A stretch of 28,080 nucleotides of DNA from an uncultured Collinsella sp. (GCA_900762325.1 CAAFGG010000026.1:1-28080), one strand, 5' to 3'; positions 16,938 to 27,435 are shown, counted from the stretch's first letter. Program-made: numbers and translations. Notes: a model not told the origin generated them from the letters alone.

Positions 16938-18083
16938 ATGCCCTGTAATCAATTCCCGTCGACCCAGCGCCGTAAAGCGTGGGGCCGCATCACGATCTTA
17001 TTCGCGCTCATCGCTCTAGCGGTCACCGCGCTTCCCACGGCGTCGTTCGCTGGCACGGACACCGCAGGCAACGTACTTGTGACCGACAATGACGCCAATT
17101 CGTCCGGCGTCGAAGGTGACCTGTACTGGGCAGGTCAGGCCCTCAACTTGGACGATGCGTCCATCGGCCGCGACATAATTGCAGCAGGCGAGAGCCTCTC
17201 CATCCGCGACTGCACGGTGGGCGGCGCCGTCCGCTTGGCGGCACGCACTATCGATATCGCCAAGACCACGGTTGATGGCAGCGTCACGGTCGTCGGTCAG
17301 CACGTTGTGCTCAATTCCGACAGCACCGCCAACTGTTTTTACGCGATAGGCGAGACGGTTGCCCTGCGCGGCTCTACCAAGTCGGCAGCGCTTGCGGGCG
17401 ACACGGTGACCATCGATGGCACCGTCGAGGGCGATGTCGAGGTTTGGGCCGACAAGCTCATCCTGGGCAAGAACGCCCACATCACCGGCACCGTGAACGC
17501 GCACGTCTCCGAGGACCCCGAGCGTGCCGCAGGAGCCAAGGTAGGCGCGCTCAAGATCGACCGCACCGAGAACGAGGATACTTCCACCGTTAACGATGTC
17601 ATCGGCGGTATCGTCGCCGCGGCACTCTCGACCTGCTTTGTCGCTCTGCTGCTCGAGCTCGTCTTTCCGCGTGCGACTGCCAGTGCCGCCGGTATGCTCC
17701 ACCAGCGCCCCATGCCCCTGTGGGTGAGCGGTCTTCTGGGCACGATTGCTATCGTCCCCGCCGTCCTACTGCTGATTATCTCTATCGCCGGTCTGTCGCT
17801 TGCCGGAGCCCTCATGTGCGGTGTCATTGGCATCGCGCTGGTGTCGAATGCCTTTGCAGGGTGCGCGATTGCACGCATGGTCGGACACAGCCAGAACCGC
17901 TACGCCATGGCAGCCGTTGGTGGCGTAATCGCAGGCGCCCTCACGGGGCTTCCCCTCGTAGGCGGCTTCATCAGCGGCGTGGCCTTTGTCTTTATGCTCG
18001 GCTACATCATCCAAATCATCTGGCACAACGCCCACCTCAAGCCGCAGCAGCCGGCTAACACGCCAGAACTCCCCACCGCCTAG
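16938..18083 (+). CDS. Secreted bactofilin-like protein with C-terminal membrane helices
   Basis: The 381-residue protein has a signal peptide (RITILFALIALAVTALPTASFA, cleavage near residue 38), then about 160 residues of short beta-strand repeats (DDASIGRDIIAAGESLSIRD, GGAVRLAARTIDIAKTTVDG, SVTVVGQHVVLNSDS, GTVEGDVEVWADKLILG) that resemble the bactofilin/polymer-forming beta-helix, then four or five membrane helices from about 225 on, ending in a Pro-rich tail. Bactofilins proper are cytoplasmic; here the repeats would be outside. Function unknown, perhaps envelope. Start ATG has GAAGGA 6 bases upstream; the longer frame from 16890 has none. It converges on the pilus locus. Confidence 0.85.
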   Translation: MPCNQFPSTQRRKAWGRITILFALIALAVTALPTASFAGTDTAGNVLVTDNDANSSGVEGDLYWAGQALNLDDASIGRDIIAAGESLSIRDCTVGGAVRLAARTIDIAKTTVDGSVTVVGQHVVLNSDSTANCFYAIGETVALRGSTKSAALAGDTVTIDGTVEGDVEVWADKLILGKNAHITGTVNAHVSEDPERAAGAKVGALKIDRTENEDTSTVNDVIGGIVAAALSTCFVALLLELVFPRATASAAGMLHQRPMPLWVSGLLGTIAIVPAVLLLIISIAGLSLAGALMCGVIGIALVSNAFAGCAIARMVGHSQNRYAMAAVGGVIAGALTGLPLVGGFISGVAFVFMLGYIIQIIWHNAHLKPQQPANTPELPTA

Positions 18084-18091
18084 CAGCCGAT

Positions 18092-18151
18092 CACCACAAA
18101 GGGGCCAGGCACCTTTGTGGTGGTGCAAAGGGGTCAGGTTACTTTGCACCA
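18092..18151. repeat. Two adjoining REP-like hairpins
   Basis: First hairpin: CACCACAAAGG (18092-18102) and CCTTTGTGGTG (18112-18122). Second: TGGTGCAAAG (18121-18130) and CTTTGCACCA (18142-18151). They overlap by two bases and are related in design (loops GGCCAGGCA and GGGTCAGGTTA). The second recurs inverted at 24018-24047. They resemble the REP-type palindromes scattered through many genomes. Confidence 0.8.
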
Positions 18152-18160
18152 ACAAACGAG

Positions 18161-18200
18161 GCGGGGCACTCGGTCATATCGACCGGGTGCCCCGCTTTTC
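18161..18200 (+). terminator. Terminator of the bactofilin-like gene
   Basis: GCGGGGCAC...CGGTC (18161-18175) pairs with GACCG...GTGCCCCGC (18181-18195), followed by TTTT. It lies between convergent genes and could also stop pilus transcripts from the other side, where the T-run is weak. Between 18201 and 18303 nothing else is seen. Confidence 0.9.
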
Positions 18201-18303
18201 ATGGAAGGTTCTCTAGTAACTTTTTCAAAACCAATGATCATCAGGTCGGTAGGCCTGCGCGTCACTCGCTACGGAGGCAGTTCGCCATTGAGCAGGGGGA
18301 TAA

Positions 18304-19950
18304 TTATTTTTCACGGCGACCGCCTCCCCGCTTGATGACGAGCCCGACAACAATAGCCGCCACTCCGATGGCAGCCAAAACCGCCACCAGCACCAACGTT
18401 CTATCTCCCGTCGAGGGCATAAAGCCTCGACTTGCTTCTTTGCTTGGGGTGTTGAGCGCCGACAGCTCAATCGAACCCGTCCCGGCATCGGCGGTATCAA
18501 CCCGCAGAGGGCTTTCGGCCGACACGGTCACCTTGGGCTTCGCGACTGCAACCTGTTTAACGTCCAATCCCTCGGCCGTAACCGTCACCGTACGTTTGCC
18601 TTCAAAGGCGGTGTAGCCCTTGGGAGCCGCGACCTCCTCGACGGTGTAGACACCCGCGTCAACACCGCTCAATTCCACATGGCCATCCGCGCCCGTGGTG
18701 ACGCACGCGTCGGCATCCGTCGACCACGAGCCGTCGGTCGTTAGAATGCGCCCGCGGTCATCGATGATGCGCAATTTGGCGCCCGCGAGCGGTTTATCGT
18801 CCGAGCTTGAGCGCTTGATGAGGCTGAGTCCCCAGGTGTAGGCGCACGCGTCATCGCTCGGCGTGCGGGTGAATCCGGCGTCGCCGGACTGGTCGGCGAG
18901 GGGAGAGCGCGGGTAGCGCAGGTAGACCTCGTTGGGGTTGCCCTTGGTGGCGCCTCGATTGCAGTTGGCCCCCAACGGCGCATTGTAGACGGCGACCGCG
19001 CGGGCGCCCGTGGTAAAGGCGTCGGCCCCGCCGAGCGCGGCGACCAGGTCGCCGGTGCGCACGGTGAAGGTCTTACCGTCGACCGAGACCCCGCACTGGG
19101 CCGTGATGTCGGTCCAACCCTTCGCGGGCTCGGTGCCGGTGCGCCCGTCCTTACCGGTCGAGACGGCGTCGAAGCCGCCGTCCGCGCCCGCCGCCACGTA
19201 AACATGCATGCTCGCGGCGACCTTGGAGGGGTCGAGTCCCGCGCCCATGGTGTCGACGAACCGCACCGTATAGGTGTCGTAGGCGGTAAGGCCCGCCGGG
19301 ACCGTGGCAGAGAGGCGCCAGTACAGGTCGTCGGCCACCGTGGCGTCGGCGGCCTTCTGCCAGGCGGCGCTGCTGTCCTCCAACACATGCTTGGACACCT
19401 TGGGAGTGGCGGCCTTGGGCTTGACGGCGACGGCGCCGCCGCCCACCAGGGCCATGATCGGCGCGGTGCCGGCCTCGCCCTGGGCGATGGCGTCGTCATC
19501 GGCGACGATGAGCCAGTAGCCGCAGGGTAGCTCGGCCGCCGTGCCCGCGTTAAGGGCCACGGAAGTTGCGTCGGCATTGCAAATCGCGCGAGCAAGCTTT
19601 GCCGTCAGCGCGGTCGTCATATGCCCGTCGGCATTCATCCATTCGGCAGTCTCTTGCGCCGCCGATGCCGAGCCATCAAGCCCCGCATCATGAAGCACGG
19701 GAAGAACGGCTTGACGAACCGCGCCATTCGCCCACGTTACGTCAGTTGCAATTTTATGGCCAGCATCGTCATCATCGATAACTGTCGCCGAAAAGAGCTG
19801 GTACGCGTCATACCGCGTCGCGACTGTACCGTCCACCGTAATGGCACCGGTGTCGGCAGCACGAGCCGTCCTGGGCAGCATCGCAAAAGAGAACATAGCG
19901 ACCGTAGCTATCGTCGCGACGGCCAACAAGCGGCACCAAAGCCTACTCAC
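18304..19950 (-). CDS. LPXTG-type major pilin, SpaH/EbpB family
   Basis: The 548-residue surface protein has a signal peptide (cleavage after about residue 32, LPRTARA-A), an N-terminal pilin domain starting DTGAITVDGTVATRYDAYQLF, the lysine-bearing VAVKPKAATPKVSKHV (pilin motif-like), a K2N isopeptide D2 domain (DDLYWRLSATVPAGLTAYD), a C-terminal Cna_B/SpaA domain with E-box YTVEEVAAPKGY, and the sorting signal MPSTG (511-515), a hydrophobic helix and RGGGRREK. MPSTG departs from LPXTG at the first position. Start is a GTG at 19948-19950 with GAGGTGG 5 bases upstream; it overlaps the upstream gene's TAG by 8 bases, so the two are coupled. Likely shaft subunit of the pilus begun by the upstream gene. 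Confidence 0.9.
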   Translation of the reverse strand: MSRLWCRLLAVATIATVAMFSFAMLPRTARAADTGAITVDGTVATRYDAYQLFSATVIDDDDAGHKIATDVTWANGAVRQAVLPVLHDAGLDGSASAAQETAEWMNADGHMTTALTAKLARAICNADATSVALNAGTAAELPCGYWLIVADDDAIAQGEAGTAPIMALVGGGAVAVKPKAATPKVSKHVLEDSSAAWQKAADATVADDLYWRLSATVPAGLTAYDTYTVRFVDTMGAGLDPSKVAASMHVYVAAGADGGFDAVSTGKDGRTGTEPAKGWTDITAQCGVSVDGKTFTVRTGDLVAALGGADAFTTGARAVAVYNAPLGANCNRGATKGNPNEVYLRYPRSPLADQSGDAGFTRTPSDDACAYTWGLSLIKRSSSDDKPLAGAKLRIIDDRGRILTTDGSWSTDADACVTTGADGHVELSGVDAGVYTVEEVAAPKGYTAFEGKRTVTVTAEGLDVKQVAVAKPKVTVSAESPLRVDTADAGTGSIELSALNTPSKEASRGFMPSTGDRTLVLVAVLAAIGVAAIVVGLVIKRGGGRREK

Positions 19951-22900
19951 GGCGACCACCTCGATCTTGATCGCGATGGCGGTGAGCATGCATCCATGTC
20001 GCGGCAAAGCACAGCAGCGAAGCGCCAGCCAGATACGTCATAGTCAAGCCGGCACCGCCTGCCTCGGGAAGCGTGGTCGAGTATCTGTTGGTAAAAGTCG
20101 GCGGGGTCGAAGAGCCATTGTCGTAGGTGACGGTGGCGACGAGATTCCTCTCACCGTTGTCCACCTTAACCGTAACCTTGTGCTGGGTCCTGTCGTAGGT
20201 GATGTGGTCCTTGACGTTGTTCTCGGCGCCCTCGGGGACGACCTCAGAGATGGTATAAGTATAGGTATCGGCCTTGTTGTAGTCGACGTTGAAGGAGACG
20301 TTGCCCATGGCATCGTTGGTCACCGTTTGGAGCACCCTGTCCTTGTCATCCTTGAGCGCGAACGAGAACTGACCTTCCTTGAACGTTCCGCCTGCGAGCA
20401 CCTTCTCTGCGTTAATAACCGCCTTGCCCGTCATGCGGTTGTCGTAGACCCAGATCTCGTCCTTCTTTGTATCGTCGATGATCTCCGCACCGTCGACGAT
20501 GTCCTTTGCCTTAGTTAGCGCAGCCTGATAATCCTTGTCGCTCGCGCTGCCCTTGAGCATGATCCACGTGGGATCGGCCTTGGCATAGCCAACAGGCGCC
20601 TTGGTCTCCACGAGCTGATAGAGCACGCAATTACTCATCTTCTTCTCGCTTGTGCCGAACGAGATTTTGCCGTTGGCGTCGGTGGGGACGTCGATCGCGG
20701 CCTCGTCAAACGGCGTTCTGGCGTTCTCTACATTTCCGTCATCCGCAACCTGGCCCATATCCACGCTGTAGAGTGTGAACTTCGCCCCCTCGAGCGTCGC
20801 GCCGACCTGCTGGGCATCGTACTTGGTCATCGTGATGCTGTAGCCGTTGCCGCCCGCGCTGGCGGACGCATTTTGAATCTTCCATTTTTGCTCGTCGATC
20901 GCCGAACCCTCCGTCACCCCCGCAAGCTCGGCGGTGTTGGAAAGGGACACCTCTTCGCCGGGGTTTCCGGTCGGGATAACCTCATACTCGACCTTGAGGT
21001 ATTTCCCGTCGGGCACCTCAAGAGTCAACTTCGTACGCGAGCCAGATTCATCCTTGACTTGCTCCATCTTCGACGAATAGTCCTTATCAGCCAGCGGTGA
21101 CCAGGCACCATTCACCTGCTCATAGACCTTAAGCGTCGACGGCACCAGCGCGCACTTGGCATCCATGGTATCGACGAGCTCAAGGAAGTCGGTGCCATTT
21201 TTAAGGGCAACGGCAGACTCGTTAACAAGAATGGTGTATTTGATGCGATTGCTATTGGCAACCTGCTCGCCGGACTTTTTGATGACGTTGTTCTTAATGA
21301 TGACGTCACCTTTACCGGAATCGAACTTTTTAACTCCTGACCCCGCGCTGGCCTTGTTGGTGAACTTCACCTCGTTTGTGGAGGTATCGAGCTCACCGCG
21401 CTTGACCGCCGTCTTGTACGTGAGCTTTGCGTAGCCGGCATAGCTTTCAAGCTCAGTCGTGGGGATGGAGAAGGTGACCGTATTGCCGTTGCGGCTGACG
21501 TTGTCGGCGGCGAGCGTCCGACCCGTAACGACCTCCTTGGCCTCGCCTCCGCGATGAAGCCCCGTATGTTTATCATAGGGGTTCTGCACGAGCGTATACT
21601 TTGCGGAATTCGCAACATAGCTCATACCATCCGGAAGGCTATCAACGATATTCAGCGGTTTCCCGCCCAGCTTTCCAGCTCCATAGTATTCGAACTCGCC
21701 ATTTGCGCCCTTATTACCCTTTTGGCGGTTTGCATACACCGTCCAGTCGACGATCCAGGCGCCCTTCTCATCCGAGCCGTCAACGGTATGCCAATCGAAG
21801 TTCTCAACCCAAGACACCTTCGACTCCGCTTCCGGTTTCTCGACCGCGGGCATCGTTTCTCGGTTGACAACGTACTTGATGGGTTCGGTGAACGGCCACT
21901 GTAGTCTCAGGCCCGGTGCTTCGACCGCTGCGAAGTTTGAGTACCAGCCCGACAGCGCTTCTGATGTGGTGTCGTAGGTGATAACGGCGTAGTCCTCGTT
22001 CTCGAGAGCGGCTTTCACGTTGTCGGTAACGATGATTTTGAGGTCGTAGTTTTTCTTTGTTTCATTACCCGGATAGCTGGTCGTTGGTCTCCAGTCGGTG
22101 CCCGGAACCAGCTCGGTATTGCCGATTTTAATGGTAATGGAGCTTTCGTCGACACCAAGTTTCTGCGACCATGCCGACTGAAACGTGTCCTTCACCGTCA
22201 CCTCGCCTGGATGGGCCGCATTGACGATCGCCTTCAGCGCGACCTTCGTCTCCCACGTCGCCCTGCCCGTCGTCGCCGCCTCATCGTATCTCACGAGCCT
22301 CTTGGTGATCGGCACAACACCCGTCAGCTGCGGCGTGAAACTGCCATCATCCGTACCGGAAACGGAACCTTTGCGCTCGATGGTCGCGCTGTTGCGCACG
22401 GTGTCGTACGAGCTCGTATCGTTCATCTTGGTGTGATAAACGATGCAGTAGGTGGCGTACTTATCCTCAAGGTTGTTCGGGAACGTATAGGAAAAGAAAT
22501 TATCCTTAGGTTCAAGTTTTCTTTCACAAATCTTGACTCCACTCGCCTCCGAGTCGCCTTTGTAAACCGTAAAGTTGCCCGTATACGTCTGTTTTCCGTC
22601 CAGATTATCGGTGAACATGTATCCGCTCATGTCGGCCTTGAGCTTGCCTTGGTTGAGCTTGACCGTCCACTTGATGTCCGACGGCGTGCCTGAGCCATTG
22701 GACTTCTTGATCATGTCATAGCCGAATGTAACAGGCTCAGCCGTAGCTGTTCTGTTATCGCTGTCGCTTGAGCCAGCCCAATTCCACGTTGCCGTATTCT
22801 CAGCTTTGATCAAATCGCCGCCGTTCGCGGCAACGCCGCTCTTCAGCACCGTATCGTACGTGATCGTGTGGTTGCCCCGGGAAAGGTTGCCCAGGCTGTC

Positions 22901-23686
22901 GAGGGTTACGACCTGGCCGTCGATCATCGGCTGGGAGTCAAGCTTCTTGCCGTCGAGCTTGAAACTGTCGTTCACAAAGTCGAAGTTGTCGCCCAGCGTA
23001 TCAGTGAAGCTAACGTCCGTAGCATACGACTCTACGGTAAGCGTAACAGTCCAAGTAACCTTGGCCACGCCATCTGCGCCCTGGGAGAAGATCCCCGACT
23101 TCGTCCCCGTGACTTTGCCGTCCTTGATAGGGATTTTGATCGTTCCCACACCAGGGAACACGACAGATGCGTTGCCGCCTGAGCCGGTGCCCTTGTCTGC
23201 AAGCTCGAACGAGAAATTGGCTCCGACATAGATCTCCGCAGGGTTTGACGCAAGCCAGTTTTTGTCAAACGCAAAGATGACCTTATTGTCCTTAATCTTC
23301 CACGTGCCAGCCTTGGCGGCAGTGGCTTCCGAACCCTCCATGAGGTCGCCGCCGTCGTTGTCGTCAACGACAATGGTGTCGGGCAGCTTATAGACAGCGA
23401 TGTTCTTCTCGGGCGTAGGCGCCTTGCCGCCTTTGAATTGTGCCGAGAAAGCTCCATAGAGCGTCGAAGTGGACGTTACGGGATCCTCGAGCTTTTGAGT
23501 ATGGTGCTCATCGGTATACAGCCTGACATCAACCGTCGCCGTATCCCCATCGATCGCAATCGGATCGGGCTTCGCAACGTCATCGGCGCGCACGGGGGCC
23601 GCACCGTAAAACACTGCGGCGGTGAGGCAAATCAAAATGAAAATCAGAGCCGCCATACCCAGCGACCGTGAGCGGTGTGCGTCCAT
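19943..23686 (-). CDS. Large LPXTG-type surface adhesin, probable pilus tip protein
   Basis: The 1247-residue protein has a signal peptide (MAALIFILICLTAAVFYGAA, cleavage near 34), about 900 residues of repeated immunoglobulin-like isopeptide/adhesin modules (recurring patterns such as VSFTDTLGDNFDFV, YMFTDNLDGKQTY, VTVKDTFQSAW, LELVDTMDAK), a Cna_B/SpaA domain (SITMTKYDAQQVGATLEGAKFTLY to LVETKAPVGY), an FctA/Spy0128-like domain (VINAEKVLAGGTF to TFTNRY, with the Lys, Glu in TISEV and Asn expected for an isopeptide), and the sorting signal LPEAG (1206-1210), hydrophobic helix and His/Arg-rich tail. LPEAG has Ala where Thr is usual. ATG at 23686 has AAGGG 5 bases upstream. GC looks lower than neighbours. 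First gene of the pair; no sortase adjacent. Confidence 0.92.
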   Translation of the reverse strand: MDAHRSRSLGMAALIFILICLTAAVFYGAAPVRADDVAKPDPIAIDGDTATVDVRLYTDEHHTQKLEDPVTSTSTLYGAFSAQFKGGKAPTPEKNIAVYKLPDTIVVDDNDGGDLMEGSEATAAKAGTWKIKDNKVIFAFDKNWLASNPAEIYVGANFSFELADKGTGSGGNASVVFPGVGTIKIPIKDGKVTGTKSGIFSQGADGVAKVTWTVTLTVESYATDVSFTDTLGDNFDFVNDSFKLDGKKLDSQPMIDGQVVTLDSLGNLSRGNHTITYDTVLKSGVAANGGDLIKAENTATWNWAGSSDSDNRTATAEPVTFGYDMIKKSNGSGTPSDIKWTVKLNQGKLKADMSGYMFTDNLDGKQTYTGNFTVYKGDSEASGVKICERKLEPKDNFFSYTFPNNLEDKYATYCIVYHTKMNDTSSYDTVRNSATIERKGSVSGTDDGSFTPQLTGVVPITKRLVRYDEAATTGRATWETKVALKAIVNAAHPGEVTVKDTFQSAWSQKLGVDESSITIKIGNTELVPGTDWRPTTSYPGNETKKNYDLKIIVTDNVKAALENEDYAVITYDTTSEALSGWYSNFAAVEAPGLRLQWPFTEPIKYVVNRETMPAVEKPEAESKVSWVENFDWHTVDGSDEKGAWIVDWTVYANRQKGNKGANGEFEYYGAGKLGGKPLNIVDSLPDGMSYVANSAKYTLVQNPYDKHTGLHRGGEAKEVVTGRTLAADNVSRNGNTVTFSIPTTELESYAGYAKLTYKTAVKRGELDTSTNEVKFTNKASAGSGVKKFDSGKGDVIIKNNVIKKSGEQVANSNRIKYTILVNESAVALKNGTDFLELVDTMDAKCALVPSTLKVYEQVNGAWSPLADKDYSSKMEQVKDESGSRTKLTLEVPDGKYLKVEYEVIPTGNPGEEVSLSNTAELAGVTEGSAIDEQKWKIQNASASAGGNGYSITMTKYDAQQVGATLEGAKFTLYSVDMGQVADDGNVENARTPFDEAAIDVPTDANGKISFGTSEKKMSNCVLYQLVETKAPVGYAKADPTWIMLKGSASDKDYQAALTKAKDIVDGAEIIDDTKKDEIWVYDNRMTGKAVINAEKVLAGGTFKEGQFSFALKDDKDRVLQTVTNDAMGNVSFNVDYNKADTYTYTISEVVPEGAENNVKDHITYDRTQHKVTVKVDNGERNLVATVTYDNGSSTPPTFTNRYSTTLPEAGGAGLTMTYLAGASLLCFAATWMHAHRHRDQDRGGRRE

Positions 23687-24017
23687 AGTTGTCCCTTAAT
23701 TCCTACAACACAGTGTGGAATACGGCGAATCGTCGGATCGAACACAAGCCCCAACATCTACGAGAACCTACCTAGCGCATTGCAAGAACCCATTGGGGGC
23801 AACTTCTAAGACGGTTCGTCTATGCCACAATGCATAAAATACAATATAGATAACAGTCATGTAAACCGCTGGTAAAGAGGTCTTTTAATGTAATACCAGT
23901 TGATATTTATCTGTTAACGGTTTTGTATCAAAGCGGTTATATCCTGTGGAATTATGTATATGTTTAAACAACTTTACTTTGGCTGGAAAGCCGCTCGGGG
24001 GATAACCTCCTCCACCG
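23687..24017. promoter_or_regulatory. AT-rich control region upstream of the pilus locus
   Basis: From about 23820 to 23980 the sequence is clearly AT-richer than the rest. It holds several interleaved inverted pairs: TAACAG (23851-23856)/CTGTTA (23911-23916), CTGGTA (23869-23874)/TACCAG (23894-23899) and AACCGCT (23864-23870)/AGCGGTT (23932-23938). Several -35/-10 combinations are possible on the minus strand (for example TTTACC, 17 bases, TTATCT) and I cannot choose. No ORF is supported. Confidence 0.4.
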
Positions 24018-24047
24018 TGGTGCAAAGTAACCTGTCCCCTTGCACCA
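24018..24047. repeat. REP-like hairpin, inverted copy of the one at 18121-18151
   Basis: TGGTGCAA (24018-24025) and TTGCACCA (24040-24047) around AGTAACCTGTCCCC. The reverse complement of 18121-18151 matches it at all but about three positions. The two copies bracket the pilus locus. Confidence 0.85.
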
Positions 24048-24080
24048 AAAAGGGCGCCGACCATTGCGGTCGACGCCCTT
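24046..24080 (-). terminator. Intrinsic terminator of typA
   Basis: AAGGGCGCCGACC (24050-24062) and GGTCGACGCCCTT (24068-24080) form a 13-bp stem (one G-U in RNA). On the minus strand TTT(GG) follows, running into the REP-like repeat. It is 28 bases past the typA stop. Confidence 0.88.
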
Positions 24081-24108
24081 TCTTGTTAGACGCTATAAAG
24101 CCCGGCAC

Positions 24109-25947
<1,839 letters not shown>

Positions 25948-26064
25948 GTAGTTCCCCTATCTTCTATCTATATACAACCGGCACGCGTATGCGGCCCGCC
26001 CAGCGATACAACGCTCAGCGGGAATATTGAGCCTTTTACCGAAAACTCGTTTATTTTAGCGATT

Positions 26065-26514
26065 TTAGATGAGAGGGGTTTCCTCACCTGCAGGTTCAGG
26101 GTCGCTCCACATAAAACCATCGCCGGCGCCCATGCCCTCATACAGCACATATGCCGAAAAACCGCTCTCGAGCGTAGTCTCAAAGAAGCTCACGAGCAGA
26201 GCATCGTGATAGCCGCCGTCAATCTCGACGCAGCCGGTGTAGCCGATGGCATAGCGAGCGATACGGCCCAGGCCCTCGTCCTTAAGACCCATCTTGTGCT
26301 CGGAGATAAAGTTGGTGGCCGCCTCGAGGCACGCCTCTTCGCCATCCTCATCGAGCGCCGCCAGATAACGGTTGGAAGCGGCGTCCTCAATTGCCACGAC
26401 CACGCCAGGGTTTTCACCGGCGGCAAGGTCGTCCAAGAACGCGCCGATCAGATCGCACACCATGGCGTCGAGCTCGGCGGAGACGTTACCGGCGTCCTGC
26501 ATATCCTGTGCCAT
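26065..26514 (-). CDS. Uncharacterised acidic 149-residue protein
   Basis: I do not recognise a family. The product is acidic, cytoplasmic-looking (no signal or membrane segment), with mixed helix and strand: an N-terminal helix (ELDAMVCDLIGAFLDDLAAGE), VVVAIEDAASNRYLAAL, a middle helix (EEACLEAATNFISEHKMG), IGYTGCVEIDGGYHDALLVSFFE, and a tail ending EPAGEETPLI. The single ATG with GGGAAGG 7 bases upstream and the intact frame support a real gene. It follows the 129-residue gene by 30 bases and probably shares its transcript. Confidence 0.85.
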   Translation of the reverse strand: MAQDMQDAGNVSAELDAMVCDLIGAFLDDLAAGENPGVVVAIEDAASNRYLAALDEDGEEACLEAATNFISEHKMGLKDEGLGRIARYAIGYTGCVEIDGGYHDALLVSFFETTLESGFSAYVLYEGMGAGDGFMWSDPEPAGEETPLI

Positions 26515-26544
26515 CTTTAGACCTTCCCATCGAGTTTGGCGTCG

Positions 26545-26934
26545 TTACAGTTCTTGTGCCTCAGCAGCGATCTTAGCGGCAGCGTCGCGGGCGCGCATCA
26601 TATCCATCGCGCGCTTGTCGAGTACCTTGATCTGACTGGTCAGCATGACCGCATCGACCACGCCCCAGATCACCAGGCCCGTAGAGATCGAAAACCCAAG
26701 CGCACCAACTGTACCACGAAGGCGCGAGCAGATTGCCGCAACAAGGGCGGAGATGACAACCATCTTGATAAACGAGCCGCGGCGTTCGCGAAGCGTGCGG
26801 GCCTGCGTCACATAGGCAATGCGAGCCGCCTCAGAAGCCTCCGAGCGCATCTGGGCCTCGCGGGCGATTGCAGCCGCTTCAGCCGACATCCCGCCGGCCA
26901 TCAGCGAACGCTCCGCAACCTGGACGCCCCGCAT
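26545..26934 (-). CDS. Uncharacterised small membrane protein
   Basis: The 129-residue product has a basic/Ala-rich helical N-terminus (residues 1-54), two membrane segments (about 55-72 and 75-97, the second GFSISTGLVIWGVVDAVML) and a helical C-terminal tail rich in Ala, Lys and Glu. No known family. The ATG at 26932-26934 directly follows the TAA of the DUF151 gene but has no ribosome binding site; the ATG at 26901 (MAGGMSAEAA) has GGAG 9 bases upstream and could be the true start. Cotranscribed with its neighbours. Confidence 0.75.
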   Translation of the reverse strand: MRGVQVAERSLMAGGMSAEAAAIAREAQMRSEASEAARIAYVTQARTLRERRGSFIKMVVISALVAAICSRLRGTVGALGFSISTGLVIWGVVDAVMLTSQIKVLDKRAMDMMRARDAAAKIAAEAQEL

Positions 26935-27435
26935 TTAGAAGTCATCGGGGGAGAGCGTATGGACGAACTCGTCGAACTTCTCGAACTCCTGCTCGTCGTC
27001 GACTTCCTCGGCGTGGGTAGAAACAGTGCCCAGGCGATTCATGATGTCGTCCTCCACAAACATGGGGGCATTGCTGCGCACGGCAAGGGCAATGGCATCA
27101 CTGGGGCGGGCGTCGATCTTGCGCTCGTCACCATCGGCCAGTACGACGATCGTCGCGTAGAACACCGGCGGCTCGGCGCGAACGATCTCGATGCGCTCGA
27201 GCTTGGCGCCCAGGGCGCCAACAGTATCGAGCAACAGGTCATGGGTAATCGGGCGCTCGGCGCGGCCGCTATCGATGCCGCGGCTGATGGCAGCGGCTTC
27301 AAACGAACCAGTCTGAATGGAAAGGGAACGCAGCGGCGCGGGCGAGTCCGATTTGCTGCAGCGCTCGCGAAGCACGATAAGCGATGGCACGGGACCGGCG
27401 GCCATGACGATGGTCTCTATGTCGACACGAACCAT
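26935..27435 (-). CDS. Bifunctional nuclease family (DUF151) protein
   Basis: The 166-residue protein has the BFN/DUF151 core: MVRVDIETIV, PSLIVLRE, LRSLSIQTGSFEAAAI, RPITHDLLLDTVGALGAKLERIEIV, VFYATIVV, IDARPSDAIALAVRSNAPMFV. Members have been described with DNase/RNase activity, but the bacterial role is unclear. The C-terminal 35 residues are acidic (EEVDDEQEFEKFDEF). The ATG at 27433-27435 has GGAGG 6 bases upstream; the longer frame to 27483 is rejected. It heads a small cluster with the two uncharacterised genes. Confidence 0.92.
   Translation of the reverse strand: MVRVDIETIVMAAGPVPSLIVLRERCSKSDSPAPLRSLSIQTGSFEAAAISRGIDSGRAERPITHDLLLDTVGALGAKLERIEIVRAEPPVFYATIVVLADGDERKIDARPSDAIALAVRSNAPMFVEDDIMNRLGTVSTHAEEVDDEQEFEKFDEFVHTLSPDDF

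Noticed and set aside
18304..20007. Upstream ATG (20007) for the pilin gene
   Set aside because: It would overlap the adhesin by 65 bases and place extra residues before a clear signal peptide; the GTG at 19950 has a good ribosome binding site.
23851..23938. Invertible promoter flanked by recombinase sites
   Set aside because: Inverted pairs are only 6-7 bp, shorter than known invertase sites, and no recombinase gene is near; kept only as a low-level control-region note.
18304..24108. Sortase gene in or next to the pilus locus
   Set aside because: No frame on either strand shows a TLXTC-type sortase motif; absence is reported as a finding.
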